Below are positions 29,288 through 36,443 of a DNA stretch of 36,443 bases, in pieces. The stretch spans positions 1 to 36,443 of the forward strand of contig QEXW01000026.1 of the NCBI GenBank assembly GCA_003130845.1, in the 5' to 3' direction. Source of the DNA: Anaerolineae bacterium. Its GTDB lineage: Bacteria > Chloroflexota > Anaerolineae > Anaerolineales > Villigracilaceae. A program made the translations under genes and the position numbers. Position 1 is the first letter of the stretch. Each line of letters starts with the position of its first letter. The notes below the pieces were generated by a model that was given only the letters and a program-made list of their open reading frames with translations, was not told the DNA's origin and searched no databases.

Positions 29288-31795
29288 TTAAGTTGCCATC
29301 TCTGGCTGTCCCTGCGCTTCAGGGGATTCCAGCCGTTTTAGGACAATTTCGCCCTCTGGCGTAAGTTCAACCACAATCGAATCGCCGTCTTTGAATTCGC
29401 CGGCGAGCAAATTGTCAGAGAGTTTATCCTCCACTTTTTGCTGAATCACGCGGCGCAATGGACGGGCGCCCATTTCGGGGTCGTAGCCTTCCTCGCCCAA
29501 TTTGGCCAGGGCTTCTGGTGTGGCGGTGAGAGTGATATTATGCTCGGCCAGGCGCGAGGCCACTTTGTCCAATTCCAGTTTGACGATTTTCTGAATATCT
29601 TCTTTGTTGAGCGCGCGGAAGACAATCACACCATCTAGGCGATTGATAAATTCGGGGCGGAAAGCGCGCTTGAGCGTTTCGGTCAACTTCTTGCGCATGT
29701 CCTCGTAACTTAGGCGTTCTTCGGTGGCTTCATCGCGCTTGAGCGCAAAGCCCAGCGCAGCCTGCTTTTTAATCATATCCGCGCCCACGTTCGAGGTCAT
29801 CACAATAATCGCGTTGCGGAAATCCACCTTACGGCCTTTGGCATCCGAAAGATGCCCCTCTTCCATGATTTGCAAGAGCATGTTGTGAACTTCAGGATGC
29901 GCTTTTTCAATTTCGTCAAAGACGACAATCGAATAGGGGCGGCGCCGTAAGGCTTCGGTCAGTTGACCGGCATCTTCGTAGCCAACATAGCCAGGGGGAG
30001 CACCGACCAGCCGGCTGGCGGTATGGCGCTCCATAAACTCAGACATGTCGAGTTGTAGAGCGGCATCCTCGGAACCAAACATAAATTTAGCCAGCGTTTT
30101 GGTCAGCTCGGTCTTACCCACGCCGGTTGGCCCCAAGAAGATGAATGACCCAATCGGACGGCGCGGGTCTTTCAGGCCGGCCCGCGCCCGGCGCACAGCA
30201 CGTGAGATGGCTGCAATCGCTTCATCCTGCCCGATGATGGACTTCTTAAGTTCTTCTTCCATCCGTAACAGGCGCTGCGATTCTTCTTCTGCAATCTGCA
30301 TTAACGGTACACCCGTCCACATCGAGATGACCTCGGCAATGTCTTCGGCTGTGACTACTGGGCTGTTGGCACGGTCCCAACCGGTGCGCAAACGCTCCAA
30401 TTGATTTTCAATGGCAATTTCGCGCTCCTGCCAAAAACGTACCTCCTCCGGGTTGCCTTCCTCCATTGCCAAAGCGCGGTTCTGACGTACTTCCCGTAAT
30501 TGGCTAAACAGGTCTTTGGCCTGCTTGGCTGCCGGGGATTTGTACATACGCACGCGCGAGGCTGATTCATCAATGAGGTCAATGGCTTTATCTGGCAAAA
30601 ACCGCTCGGTGACATATCGGCTAGAGAGATGTGCCGCAGCCTCCAGCGCTTCATCGGAAATAATCAGTTTGTGATGTTCCTCGTACGCGCTGCGAATCCC
30701 ACGCAGGATTTCGATGGTCTCTGATTCCGAAGGTTCATCCACTTGCACCTGCTGGAAGCGCCGCTCCAAAGCAGCATCGGATTCGATGTGCTTGCGATAC
30801 TCTTCTAACGTAGTCGCGCCAATCACTTGCAATTCGCCGCGCGAAAGGGCTGGCTTGAGGATATTGGCCGCATCAACACTCGAACCGGCCGCACCGGCGC
30901 CAACCAACATGTGAACTTCATCAATAAACAAGATAGCGCCCGATTGCTTGAGTTCTTCGATCACCCGCTTCAGGCGCTCTTCGAACTGACCACGATACAT
31001 CGTTCCGGCCACCAAAGAACCAACATCCAACTGCAAGACACGCTTGTTCATGAGCGGTGCCGGCACATCACCATCCACAATACGCTGGGCCAACCCTTCC
31101 ACAATGGCAGTTTTACCCACCCCCGGCTCGCCGATGAGGGCTGGGTTATTCTTGGTGCGGCGCGCCAAAATTTGAATCACGCGCTCAATTTCCATCTGCC
31201 GACCAATCACCGGGTCCAGCTTGCCTTGCTCGGCTTTGGCGGTCAGGTCAATGGCCAATTGGTCCACCAAGGGAGTTTTCGCCGCTTGCTGGGATTGAGA
31301 GGCACCCGCACGCGCTGGCTCTCGTCCAGCCGGGGCAGCGGGTAAGTTCGGCGAAGAAGACTCTTGTAAAATGCGCCGCGTCTGACGGCGAATTTCATCC
31401 GGGGTAGCACCCAAGCGACGCAAGGCTTCCATCGCTGTTCCTTCGGTGCGAATCAAGCCCAATAACAGATGTTCTGTGCCAATGTAGTGATGGCCCATAC
31501 GGCGGGCTTCATCCACTGCATATTCTAAAACCTGCTGCGTATCGTTAGAGAGTTCGATTTTCTCTCCAGGCGGCGTACGACCTTCGCCGGTTAGGCGATA
31601 AATGATTTCACGCACACGATTCGGCTCAAAGCCCATCTCGCGCAAGACTCGCCCGGCCACACCGCCTTCTTCTTCAATCAGCCCAATCAGTAAATGCTCC
31701 GTTCCAATGAACGAATGCCGCGCACGTTCAGCCTCGGCATGTGCCAAGCTCAACACACGGCGGGCGCGCTGGGTAAATCGTTCCATACCAGACAT
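29288..31795 (-). CDS. clpC: ATP-dependent Clp protease ATP-binding subunit ClpC
   Basis: An 835-aa Hsp100 unfoldase that feeds ClpP. Two Clp-N repeats cover about 1-145 ([30 protein letters not shown]). Walker A of the first AAA domain is GEPGVGKT (about 222-229), with [14 protein letters not shown] as Walker B. A UVR-like coiled middle segment (about 420-460, [16 protein letters not shown]) marks ClpC rather than ClpA. The second AAA domain has GPTGVGKT (about 555-562) and ends with the D2-small domain ([10 protein letters not shown]). I chose the ATG at 31795 because AAGGAG lies 6 bp before it; another ATG is 6 codons upstream. ClpS (15851) is a candidate adaptor. No CtsR operator or CIRCE element was seen in 31796-31903. 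Confidence 0.96.
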   Translation of the reverse strand: MSGMERFTQRARRVLSLAHAEAERARHSFIGTEHLLIGLIEEEGGVAGRVLREMGFEPNRVREIIYRLTGEGRTPPGEKIELSNDTQQVLEYAVDEARRMGHHYIGTEHLLLGLIRTEGTAMEALRRLGATPDEIRRQTRRILQESSSPNLPAAPAGREPARAGASQSQQAAKTPLVDQLAIDLTAKAEQGKLDPVIGRQMEIERVIQILARRTKNNPALIGEPGVGKTAIVEGLAQRIVDGDVPAPLMNKRVLQLDVGSLVAGTMYRGQFEERLKRVIEELKQSGAILFIDEVHMLVGAGAAGSSVDAANILKPALSRGELQVIGATTLEEYRKHIESDAALERRFQQVQVDEPSESETIEILRGIRSAYEEHHKLIISDEALEAAAHLSSRYVTERFLPDKAIDLIDESASRVRMYKSPAAKQAKDLFSQLREVRQNRALAMEEGNPEEVRFWQEREIAIENQLERLRTGWDRANSPVVTAEDIAEVISMWTGVPLMQIAEEESQRLLRMEEELKKSIIGQDEAIAAISRAVRRARAGLKDPRRPIGSFIFLGPTGVGKTELTKTLAKFMFGSEDAALQLDMSEFMERHTASRLVGAPPGYVGYEDAGQLTEALRRRPYSIVVFDEIEKAHPEVHNMLLQIMEEGHLSDAKGRKVDFRNAIIVMTSNVGADMIKKQAALGFALKRDEATEERLSYEDMRKKLTETLKRAFRPEFINRLDGVIVFRALNKEDIQKIVKLELDKVASRLAEHNITLTATPEALAKLGEEGYDPEMGARPLRRVIQQKVEDKLSDNLLAGEFKDGDSIVVELTPEGEIVLKRLESPEAQGQPEMAT

Positions 31796-31903
31796 ACAAT
31801 TCTCCTTGACCAATTCGACAAGAACGGTCTAGAATGAATTTTACCAAAAAAGCGAAAAATGACATTGTATGAATCTGATTAGAGTTTAATAAGGTCTCCA
31901 AAA

Positions 31904-32812
31904 TCAGCGGGAAAGCAAATACCTCTCTAAAAAATCCAGAATCGTATGCCGATACCTGTTCGGCTCTTGCGTCATAAAGCCACCATGTCCCACCGTTTGG
32001 TACACAACCAGTTCTTTTGGGTCGCCGGCCGCTTGATATAACTGATAACTGTTACGCACCGGTAACGTGGTATCTTGCGCGCCGTGAATCAACAAGACGG
32101 CTCGTGGGCTAATTTGGCCAATCACATCAATCGGGCGAACAGCGGAAATATCCAACCCGGCCAACCACTGCCCCCAAAACAAGACCAACGGGCCAAAAAA
32201 GCGGGGGTCTAAACCGGTCAAGGCGCGCACACCCTCATTCAGGTTATCTTCTAAACTGGTATAAGGACTGACTGCAATCACCGCACCGATTTCTGGCAAT
32301 TCGGCAGCCGCTAACAACACCGTTGCAGCCCCCATAGATTGCCCCAACGCAGCCATCCTAACGGTCTTCCCCTCTTTCTGGTGAACGAACGAGACCGCAG
32401 CCGCCACATCGCGGACTTCCTGTAAACCCAAAGTAGTCACTTCTCCTTCGCTCTCGCCATGATTGCGTACATCGAACAGCAAAATGCCATACCCATTGGC
32501 ATACAGAAATTCGGCCTCCTCTAACAACTGCGCACGGTTTCCGGCCATACCATGTACGCCAATCACCACCACCCCATTCCGGGGTAGAATGTACCAGCCC
32601 CTAAGGGATAAGCCATCCCAGGTCTGCAATAGCACCTCTTCATACGGCAAACCAAGCGCGGAAGGCGTGCGGTCAATCGGCACACGTTGGGGATGCACCA
32701 ACCCATAAGCACGTACATACGGCAGGATACCCAACCCAACCAACAACGCCGCGCCCAACAAACAGAGCAACGCAAAGCGAAGCAGGTTAAAAATTCTGCG
32801 CCTCATACCCAA
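31904..32812 (-). CDS. Membrane-anchored alpha/beta hydrolase
   Basis: A 302-aa hydrolase with one N-terminal membrane helix (about 8-30), so the enzyme domain is probably outside the membrane. The oxyanion-side motif is VHGMAGN (86-92). The catalytic triad is S159 (GQSMG), D247 (HGAQDTTLP) and H276 (GHGGF). It resembles the serine aminopeptidase S33/BAAT-like fold group often annotated as lysophospholipase-like; the substrate is unknown. A second in-frame Met is two codons downstream, and no strong Shine-Dalgarno decides between them. It lies upstream of clpC on the same strand, 108 bp away. Confidence 0.88.
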   Translation of the reverse strand: MGMRRRIFNLLRFALLCLLGAALLVGLGILPYVRAYGLVHPQRVPIDRTPSALGLPYEEVLLQTWDGLSLRGWYILPRNGVVVIGVHGMAGNRAQLLEEAEFLYANGYGILLFDVRNHGESEGEVTTLGLQEVRDVAAAVSFVHQKEGKTVRMAALGQSMGAATVLLAAAELPEIGAVIAVSPYTSLEDNLNEGVRALTGLDPRFFGPLVLFWGQWLAGLDISAVRPIDVIGQISPRAVLLIHGAQDTTLPVRNSYQLYQAAGDPKELVVYQTVGHGGFMTQEPNRYRHTILDFLERYLLSR

Positions 32813-32903
32813 TCAGAAACGGCGCCAAAACATGATACCGCCGAGATTAAAAAGTGACTCTCACTCAAGTTGCACCCTTTGGTTTTGAGTCGCGTTCGAG
32901 TGT

Positions 32904-32974
32904 TTTTAACGCAAAGGCACGAATCCACCCAGATTCTCATTTTTTGTTTGCGACTCTGCGACTTTGCGTTAAAA
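32904..32974. repeat. Inverted repeat with AACGCAAAG arms
   Basis: TTTTAACGCAAAG (32904-32916) and CTTTGCGTTAAAA (32962-32974) are perfect 13-bp inverted repeats. Outer CGAGT (32897-32901) and ACTCG (32974-32978) extend the pairing with a small bulge. The loop contains further GCGACT phrases. Such AACGCAAAG/TTTGCGTT phrases resemble short dispersed intergenic repeats. The rest of 32813-33040 holds only a promoter box. Confidence 0.75.
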
Positions 32975-33028
32975 CTCGTGCAAATTTTGCAAAGTGACAA
33001 CTTGGGTTAATTCTAAAGCCTATCGAAT

Positions 33029-33034
33029 TATAAT
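33029..33034 (+). promoter_or_regulatory. -10 box placed for a leaderless start
   Basis: A consensus TATAAT ends 6 bp before the ATG at 33041, and no Shine-Dalgarno is present, so transcription may begin on or next to the start codon. The -35 region (GTTAAT at 33006) is weak. Confidence 0.6.
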
Positions 33035-33040
33035 CTCGCT

Positions 33041-34096
33041 ATGACCTTCCCTGTTTTCTCTCGTCACCGCCGGTTAGCCTGGATAAAAATCTTCATACAC
33101 GGCTGCTTCCTAAGTCTGTGGCTCACGGCCTGTTGGCCAGCTGCCAACCCCAATGCACCCTACACACCCGGTTTTTTTTACTATGCTCTGGATTCAACAT
33201 CCATCCTGTTTGAGGATCGTTCCTACCGGCTGCCTGCCCCCGCCGATTGTGTGTTTTACGCCCTGCGCCCAGCGCCACGCGGGCGATGGCTAGCGATTGA
33301 ATGGGATTGTCCCTCCGGCCCGCGTGTAGGATTGTTCGACAGCGCCAACGGCCGTATTCGTCTGGCCATCAATGACCAAACGCTGGATAACCGTCTGTTA
33401 GCCTGGCACCCAGATGGCGGTTCCGTGTATCTCAAAATCGGCATGTTGTCGTTTCCCCAAATCATTCGTGTGGATGTGGAAACCCTAAAAGCCGTGGAAC
33501 TCTCCATTTCCGCTTTCGTCTATGATTTAGCCGTTTCACCCGATGGCAAAAAAACGCTGTACTCACTCTCCAACGGGATTGGCTTCGGCTCCGAGACCTG
33601 GTTAGGCGCAGAAAACGCCCAAAACCCATCGCAACTCTGGCTGGAGCCTCGGCATATCATCGCACTGGCCCAATTCTCGCCAGATGGCAGCCACATTGCA
33701 TACATCAAAATGCCCGATTCGCAACAAGCCTACCCAGCCGGAGAGTTATGGATTGTAAACGCAGATGGAAGCAACCCAATGTACATTGCCGTAGCCGATG
33801 CAGGGCGCGGTTATCCGCCCGTCTGGGCACCGGATGGGAACAAAATCGCCTTTGTTGGGCGCACCGACCCCGCCGATGACCGTTCCCGCACCCTCTCTAT
33901 CTACGACCTGCAGAGCGGTATCGTCAGTGTGTACCCTGCTGTGATGGTCACACCACCTGCTTGGTCACCGGATGGCGAGTTACTGACCTTTACGGTGCGC
34001 GAAAATGATACAATCACCGTGTGGCGCTACAATGTAATTACCGAGCAGAAAGAGACGATTGCGCCAAATGCTTGTTGTGCTGGTTGGATTCGCTAA
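33041..34096 (+). CDS. PD40/TolB-like beta-propeller lipoprotein
   Basis: A 351-aa predicted lipoprotein. A basic N-terminus (RHRRLAW) and a hydrophobic stretch lead to the lipobox LTAC near residues 28-31. The rest has repeated WD40-like PD40 blades, each with the SPDG/APDG/HPDG turn: LAWHPDGGSVYL, LAVSPDGKKTLY, AQFSPDGSHIAYIK, PVWAPDGNKIAFVG and PAWSPDGELLTFTV. It should form a beta-propeller on the outer face of the membrane; binding partner unknown. It heads a three-gene cassette; the next gene starts on the last base of its stop codon (TAATG). Confidence 0.88.
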   Translation: MTFPVFSRHRRLAWIKIFIHGCFLSLWLTACWPAANPNAPYTPGFFYYALDSTSILFEDRSYRLPAPADCVFYALRPAPRGRWLAIEWDCPSGPRVGLFDSANGRIRLAINDQTLDNRLLAWHPDGGSVYLKIGMLSFPQIIRVDVETLKAVELSISAFVYDLAVSPDGKKTLYSLSNGIGFGSETWLGAENAQNPSQLWLEPRHIIALAQFSPDGSHIAYIKMPDSQQAYPAGELWIVNADGSNPMYIAVADAGRGYPPVWAPDGNKIAFVGRTDPADDRSRTLSIYDLQSGIVSVYPAVMVTPPAWSPDGELLTFTVRENDTITVWRYNVITEQKETIAPNACCAGWIR

Positions 34097-34794
34097 TGGC
34101 TAAAAAACTTCTCCTGGTGCTGTCTTTGTTACTGAGCGCCTGCGCGTCACACGCCGTGCCGGGCCTGGTCACCGTTACACCAGCCAGCTCACTTTTGGAA
34201 ATGACCGTTTACCCCAATCTCACGGCTACACCTGTGCCACGCACCAGCACCCGCACGCCTCTCTCGCCAACCATAACCCGCACAGCCAGTCCTGTGCCTT
34301 GGAAAAGCCTACCCCAAGCCACCGCCACCTTGCCTGGCCCCACCCCCACCGAAACGCTGTTGCCTGCCCTAGAATTGCCCACCGCGCAGCCTTTTGCACG
34401 TGCTCGTCAGCCCTGGCGAGGTGAACCAACCTACCCCGCCGACTCACGCCCTGGCTTGCTCTTCCGTGTTGATTACGATACCGACCAGTGGGCACTCACC
34501 GAAGACAATTTCGGCGTAACCGTGTTGGCACACCGCGAAATTCCCTACTGCACCATCTTGCCCTGGAGCGGACGCGGCTTACCCAGCGGCTGGCAAGTGA
34601 CGCATGAATTCCGCACCATCGGTGGGGCCGATTTCGATGTGCATACCGTCACACGCAATGGGGTGTTAGAGTTTGTTGCCTACGTGGGCGGTGACCGAAA
34701 AATCGTCACTGGATTTCAAGTCAACTTTCAAGAACAACCAGAACGGTGCATTCAAGAGGCCGAAGCCGTGCTGGCCACCCTGCGCTCGGAATAA
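34096..34794 (+). CDS. Lipoprotein with Thr/Pro-rich linker, function unknown
   Basis: A 232-aa lipoprotein. The signal peptide LLLVLSLLLSAC gives lipid-anchored C16. Residues about 35-105 are rich in Thr, Pro and Arg (TRTPLSPTITRT), a surface linker type common in Chloroflexota. The C-terminal domain (about 115-232) has RVDYDTDQWAL, CTILPWSGRGLPSGW and RKIVTGFQVNF, and two or three cysteines; no family was recognised. The ATG at 34096 shares a base with the previous stop codon; an in-frame ATG at 34021 would be inside that gene. It ends 6 bp before the M23 peptidase gene. Confidence 0.85.
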   Translation: MAKKLLLVLSLLLSACASHAVPGLVTVTPASSLLEMTVYPNLTATPVPRTSTRTPLSPTITRTASPVPWKSLPQATATLPGPTPTETLLPALELPTAQPFARARQPWRGEPTYPADSRPGLLFRVDYDTDQWALTEDNFGVTVLAHREIPYCTILPWSGRGLPSGWQVTHEFRTIGGADFDVHTVTRNGVLEFVAYVGGDRKIVTGFQVNFQEQPERCIQEAEAVLATLRSE

Positions 34795-34800
34795 GTCCTT

Positions 34801-36443
34801 ATGTACTCACGCCGGCCCATGTTATTCACCCTCTACACCATTTTGGCTGGAGCGCTTGTACTTGGCAGCTGGCAAATGGTTCTAGCTCGTTCTCAGCCTC
34901 AAACCATCAGCCCTTTTCTCTATCCACCTTACTATGGGCGGTCATCAGAAGAATCAATTTTTGACCATAGCGCCCCCAACTATAGCCTGAGCGATAACAA
35001 AATTATCACCTACGCGGGCGAGGTATTAAACAAAATCTGCCCGGCTCCAGCACCCCTTGGCACGCCGCCCCCCAACGGCATCTGCGACCAGGGGTTTGGC
35101 AGCTACTGGAGTTACCAACTCGGCATTTATCTATGGTACAACGGCCACGATGGCATAGATTACGGCCTAAGTTACCGCCCTTTGCTGGCCGCTGCCGATT
35201 CAGACCAGGTGGTGTATGCCGGTTGGTATAACCCACAAGACCACAGCGCCAATTTAGGCATCTTTGTCCGCTTGCGTCACCTAAACGGCTATCACACCTG
35301 GTACGGACACATGAGCGCCATCGCCGTACAGTCTTGCCCTACCATCGGCTGTGCCGACATCCAACGCGGCGATGTGATTGGCATCAGCGGTAGCACGGGC
35401 AATTCGTCCGGGCCACATCTACATTTTCGCGTCACCAACCCGCAAAATCGAGCAGTGGACCCATACGGCTGGATTGGCCCCGGCGATTCCCCCTGGCCGC
35501 ACAATCAGCGTGAGTCCTTATGGGTACAATACCCCGACATCAGCGGCTATCCTCGTAATGTTTACCCGAGCGGCGACCCCTTACCCACGCCAACCACGCC
35601 GCCGACAGGCATCCTGGTAGATGACCTAGATGCACGCTTTGACCAAATTCCAGAAAATTGTTGGACCATCGTTTACACCAGCAGCGCCAACAGTCATAAC
35701 GGACGCATGTTAACCACCCGCCCCACCACTGGCGGAGCCGACACATGCCGTGCACGCTGGAAACTGCCGCCCGGCTCAGACGCAGGCACCTATGCCATCT
35801 ACGTTCGCATTCCTGGGGTACGTGCCACCAGCCGCGGCGCGATGTATGCCATCCTTCACAGCGGGGAAACCGATACGGTTGTCGTCAATCAGGCCGTCTT
35901 TCCCAACCTAAATGTACCAGATGGCTGGGTGTATATCGGAAAATACGCATTCGATGGTACCTCCCTAGAATATGTGCAACTCGGCAACCGCACACAGGAT
36001 ATGAGCGCAGAGGCCGATAGCCTAGAACTCGCCGCAGATGCTGTGCGCTTTGTGCCGCTTGCACCTGGCACACCACCTCCTTCTCGAACCCCAACCATCT
36101 CCCCCACACCCACCATCACGCTAACGCCTACCATCACTCGCACCCCAACCATCACCCGTACACCGACCGAGACACGCACTCCCACCATCACACGCACTCC
36201 CACCGTCTCCCGCACGCCAACCGTCACACCATCTATGCGCCCAAGCGATACCCGTTGGCCAACCAGAACGCCTTCCATCACCAAAACGCCCATCCCCTCT
36301 GATACGCGCGTCCCTACGCGCACACTCACTCCATCCCGAACGCCCACCCCGTCACGCACATCCACCGTTACGCAAACCTTCACCCCAAGCCGCACACCTA
36401 CCCCGTCGCGCACCCCCACCGTTACCCGAACCTTCACCCCAAC
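34801..36443 (+). CDS. M23 (LytM) peptidase with golvesin-like domain and Thr-Pro-rich tail, 3' end cut by the window
   Basis: An open frame of 547 codons that continues past the window. A hydrophobic N-terminus (about 8-28) is a signal peptide or anchor. The M23 zinc-peptidase domain (about 105-225) has H116 and D120 (NGHDGIDYG), H170 (YGHMS) and H206/H208 (GPHLHFRV), all the metal and catalytic positions. A beta-rich domain (about 275-420) with CWTIVY, TCRARWKL, GTYAIYVRIPG and DAVRFV resembles the golvesin/xanthan-lyase-like C-terminal domain. From about 425 the protein is a Thr/Pro/Arg/Ser-rich tail (TPTITRTPT). It probably cuts peptidoglycan cross-links or peptide bonds at the cell surface. 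Confidence 0.9.
   Translation, partial: MYSRRPMLFTLYTILAGALVLGSWQMVLARSQPQTISPFLYPPYYGRSSEESIFDHSAPNYSLSDNKIITYAGEVLNKICPAPAPLGTPPPNGICDQGFGSYWSYQLGIYLWYNGHDGIDYGLSYRPLLAAADSDQVVYAGWYNPQDHSANLGIFVRLRHLNGYHTWYGHMSAIAVQSCPTIGCADIQRGDVIGISGSTGNSSGPHLHFRVTNPQNRAVDPYGWIGPGDSPWPHNQRESLWVQYPDISGYPRNVYPSGDPLPTPTTPPTGILVDDLDARFDQIPENCWTIVYTSSANSHNGRMLTTRPTTGGADTCRARWKLPPGSDAGTYAIYVRIPGVRATSRGAMYAILHSGETDTVVVNQAVFPNLNVPDGWVYIGKYAFDGTSLEYVQLGNRTQDMSAEADSLELAADAVRFVPLAPGTPPPSRTPTISPTPTITLTPTITRTPTITRTPTETRTPTITRTPTVSRTPTVTPSMRPSDTRWPTRTPSITKTPIPSDTRVPTRTLTPSRTPTPSRTSTVTQTFTPSRTPTPSRTPTVTRTFTP
36334..36441 (+). repeat. Two tandem 54-bp coding repeats in the M23 protein tail
   Basis: Two successive 18-residue units, both beginning SRTPTPSRT and ending TFTP, lie at 36334-36387 and 36388-36441. 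They differ at two residues (S to P, Q to R) and at several silent positions. They are part of a longer region of shorter TPT/TRT repeats from about 36095 and probably continue past the window. Confidence 0.85.

Noticed and set aside
31796-31903. CIRCE or CtsR operator upstream of clpC
   Set aside because: No CIRCE-like dyad and no tandem CtsR heptads were seen; only AT-rich promoter-like sequence.
35889-36437. Minus-strand frame with repeated VGVRV/VRVMVGV units
   Set aside because: It is the antisense of the Thr-Pro-Arg repeat tail of the M23 protein, which has the better-supported plus-strand frame.
1-36443. Self-targeting CRISPR spacers matching genes in the window
   Set aside because: No spacer showed an evident long match elsewhere in the window by eye; a full alignment would be needed to be certain.

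Overview
The window looks like one contig from a member of the Chloroflexota, most likely an Anaerolineae-like anaerobe. This is inferred from gene content and style: Thr-Pro-rich surface proteins, PD40-type and M23/golvesin-like envelope proteins, a yebC-ruvC pair, and moderately GC-rich DNA with C-ending codons. No rRNA or full taxonomic marker is present. No phage integrase, transposase or cas gene was seen.

Layout. 1-2165 is the right-hand end of a large CRISPR array (36-bp repeat, 29 recognisable copies in view), with decayed repeats at its right end; its start, leader and cas genes lie outside the window. 2632-5107 holds an orphan corrinoid-reactivation pair (MetH-activation-like protein plus RACo-type ferredoxin/ASKHA ATPase). 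5108-6787 is a TetR regulator with a textbook promoter and palindromic operator, translationally coupled to an extended SDR. 6876-8781 (minus) is rnz-pfkA. 9115-14295 (plus) runs TyrA-like dehydrogenase, terminator, GIY-YIG protein, large GH38/GH57-like protein, SLC45-like MFS transporter. 14301-14538 holds tRNA-Ser(GGA) and a perfect 76-bp duplication of its 3' end and terminator. 14567-15742 (minus) is a D-Ala-D-Ala ligase-like ATP-grasp enzyme, divergent from clpS. 16303-18548 is an aldo/keto reductase, a MESH1-like (p)ppGpp hydrolase and a DegV protein. 18620-19895 is yebC-ruvC, then a secreted helical protein. 20667-23137 is ridA with an OmpR-type response regulator and histidine kinase. 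ssb lies convergent at 23150-23530.

23648-28660 is a compact copper operon: promoter/operator, csoR, copZ, copA, an unknown lipoprotein, a SafE-type membrane protein fused to a cupredoxin domain, a second HMA protein, terminator. msrA, clpC and an alpha/beta hydrolase follow on the minus strand. 33041-36443 is an envelope cassette of two lipoproteins and an M23 peptidase with a Thr-Pro-rich tail that runs off the window.

The most striking signals are in the CRISPR spacers. Two spacers (79-114 and 1611-1646) differ almost only at codon third positions and encode nearly the same peptide, so they look like samples of one gene from two diverged targets. Two others (1322-1355 and 1834-1870) overlap on one palindromic element, and several more spacers carry hairpins. 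Next in interest are the copper operon's unknown lipoprotein and SafE-cupredoxin pair, and the tRNA-Ser 3'-end duplication.
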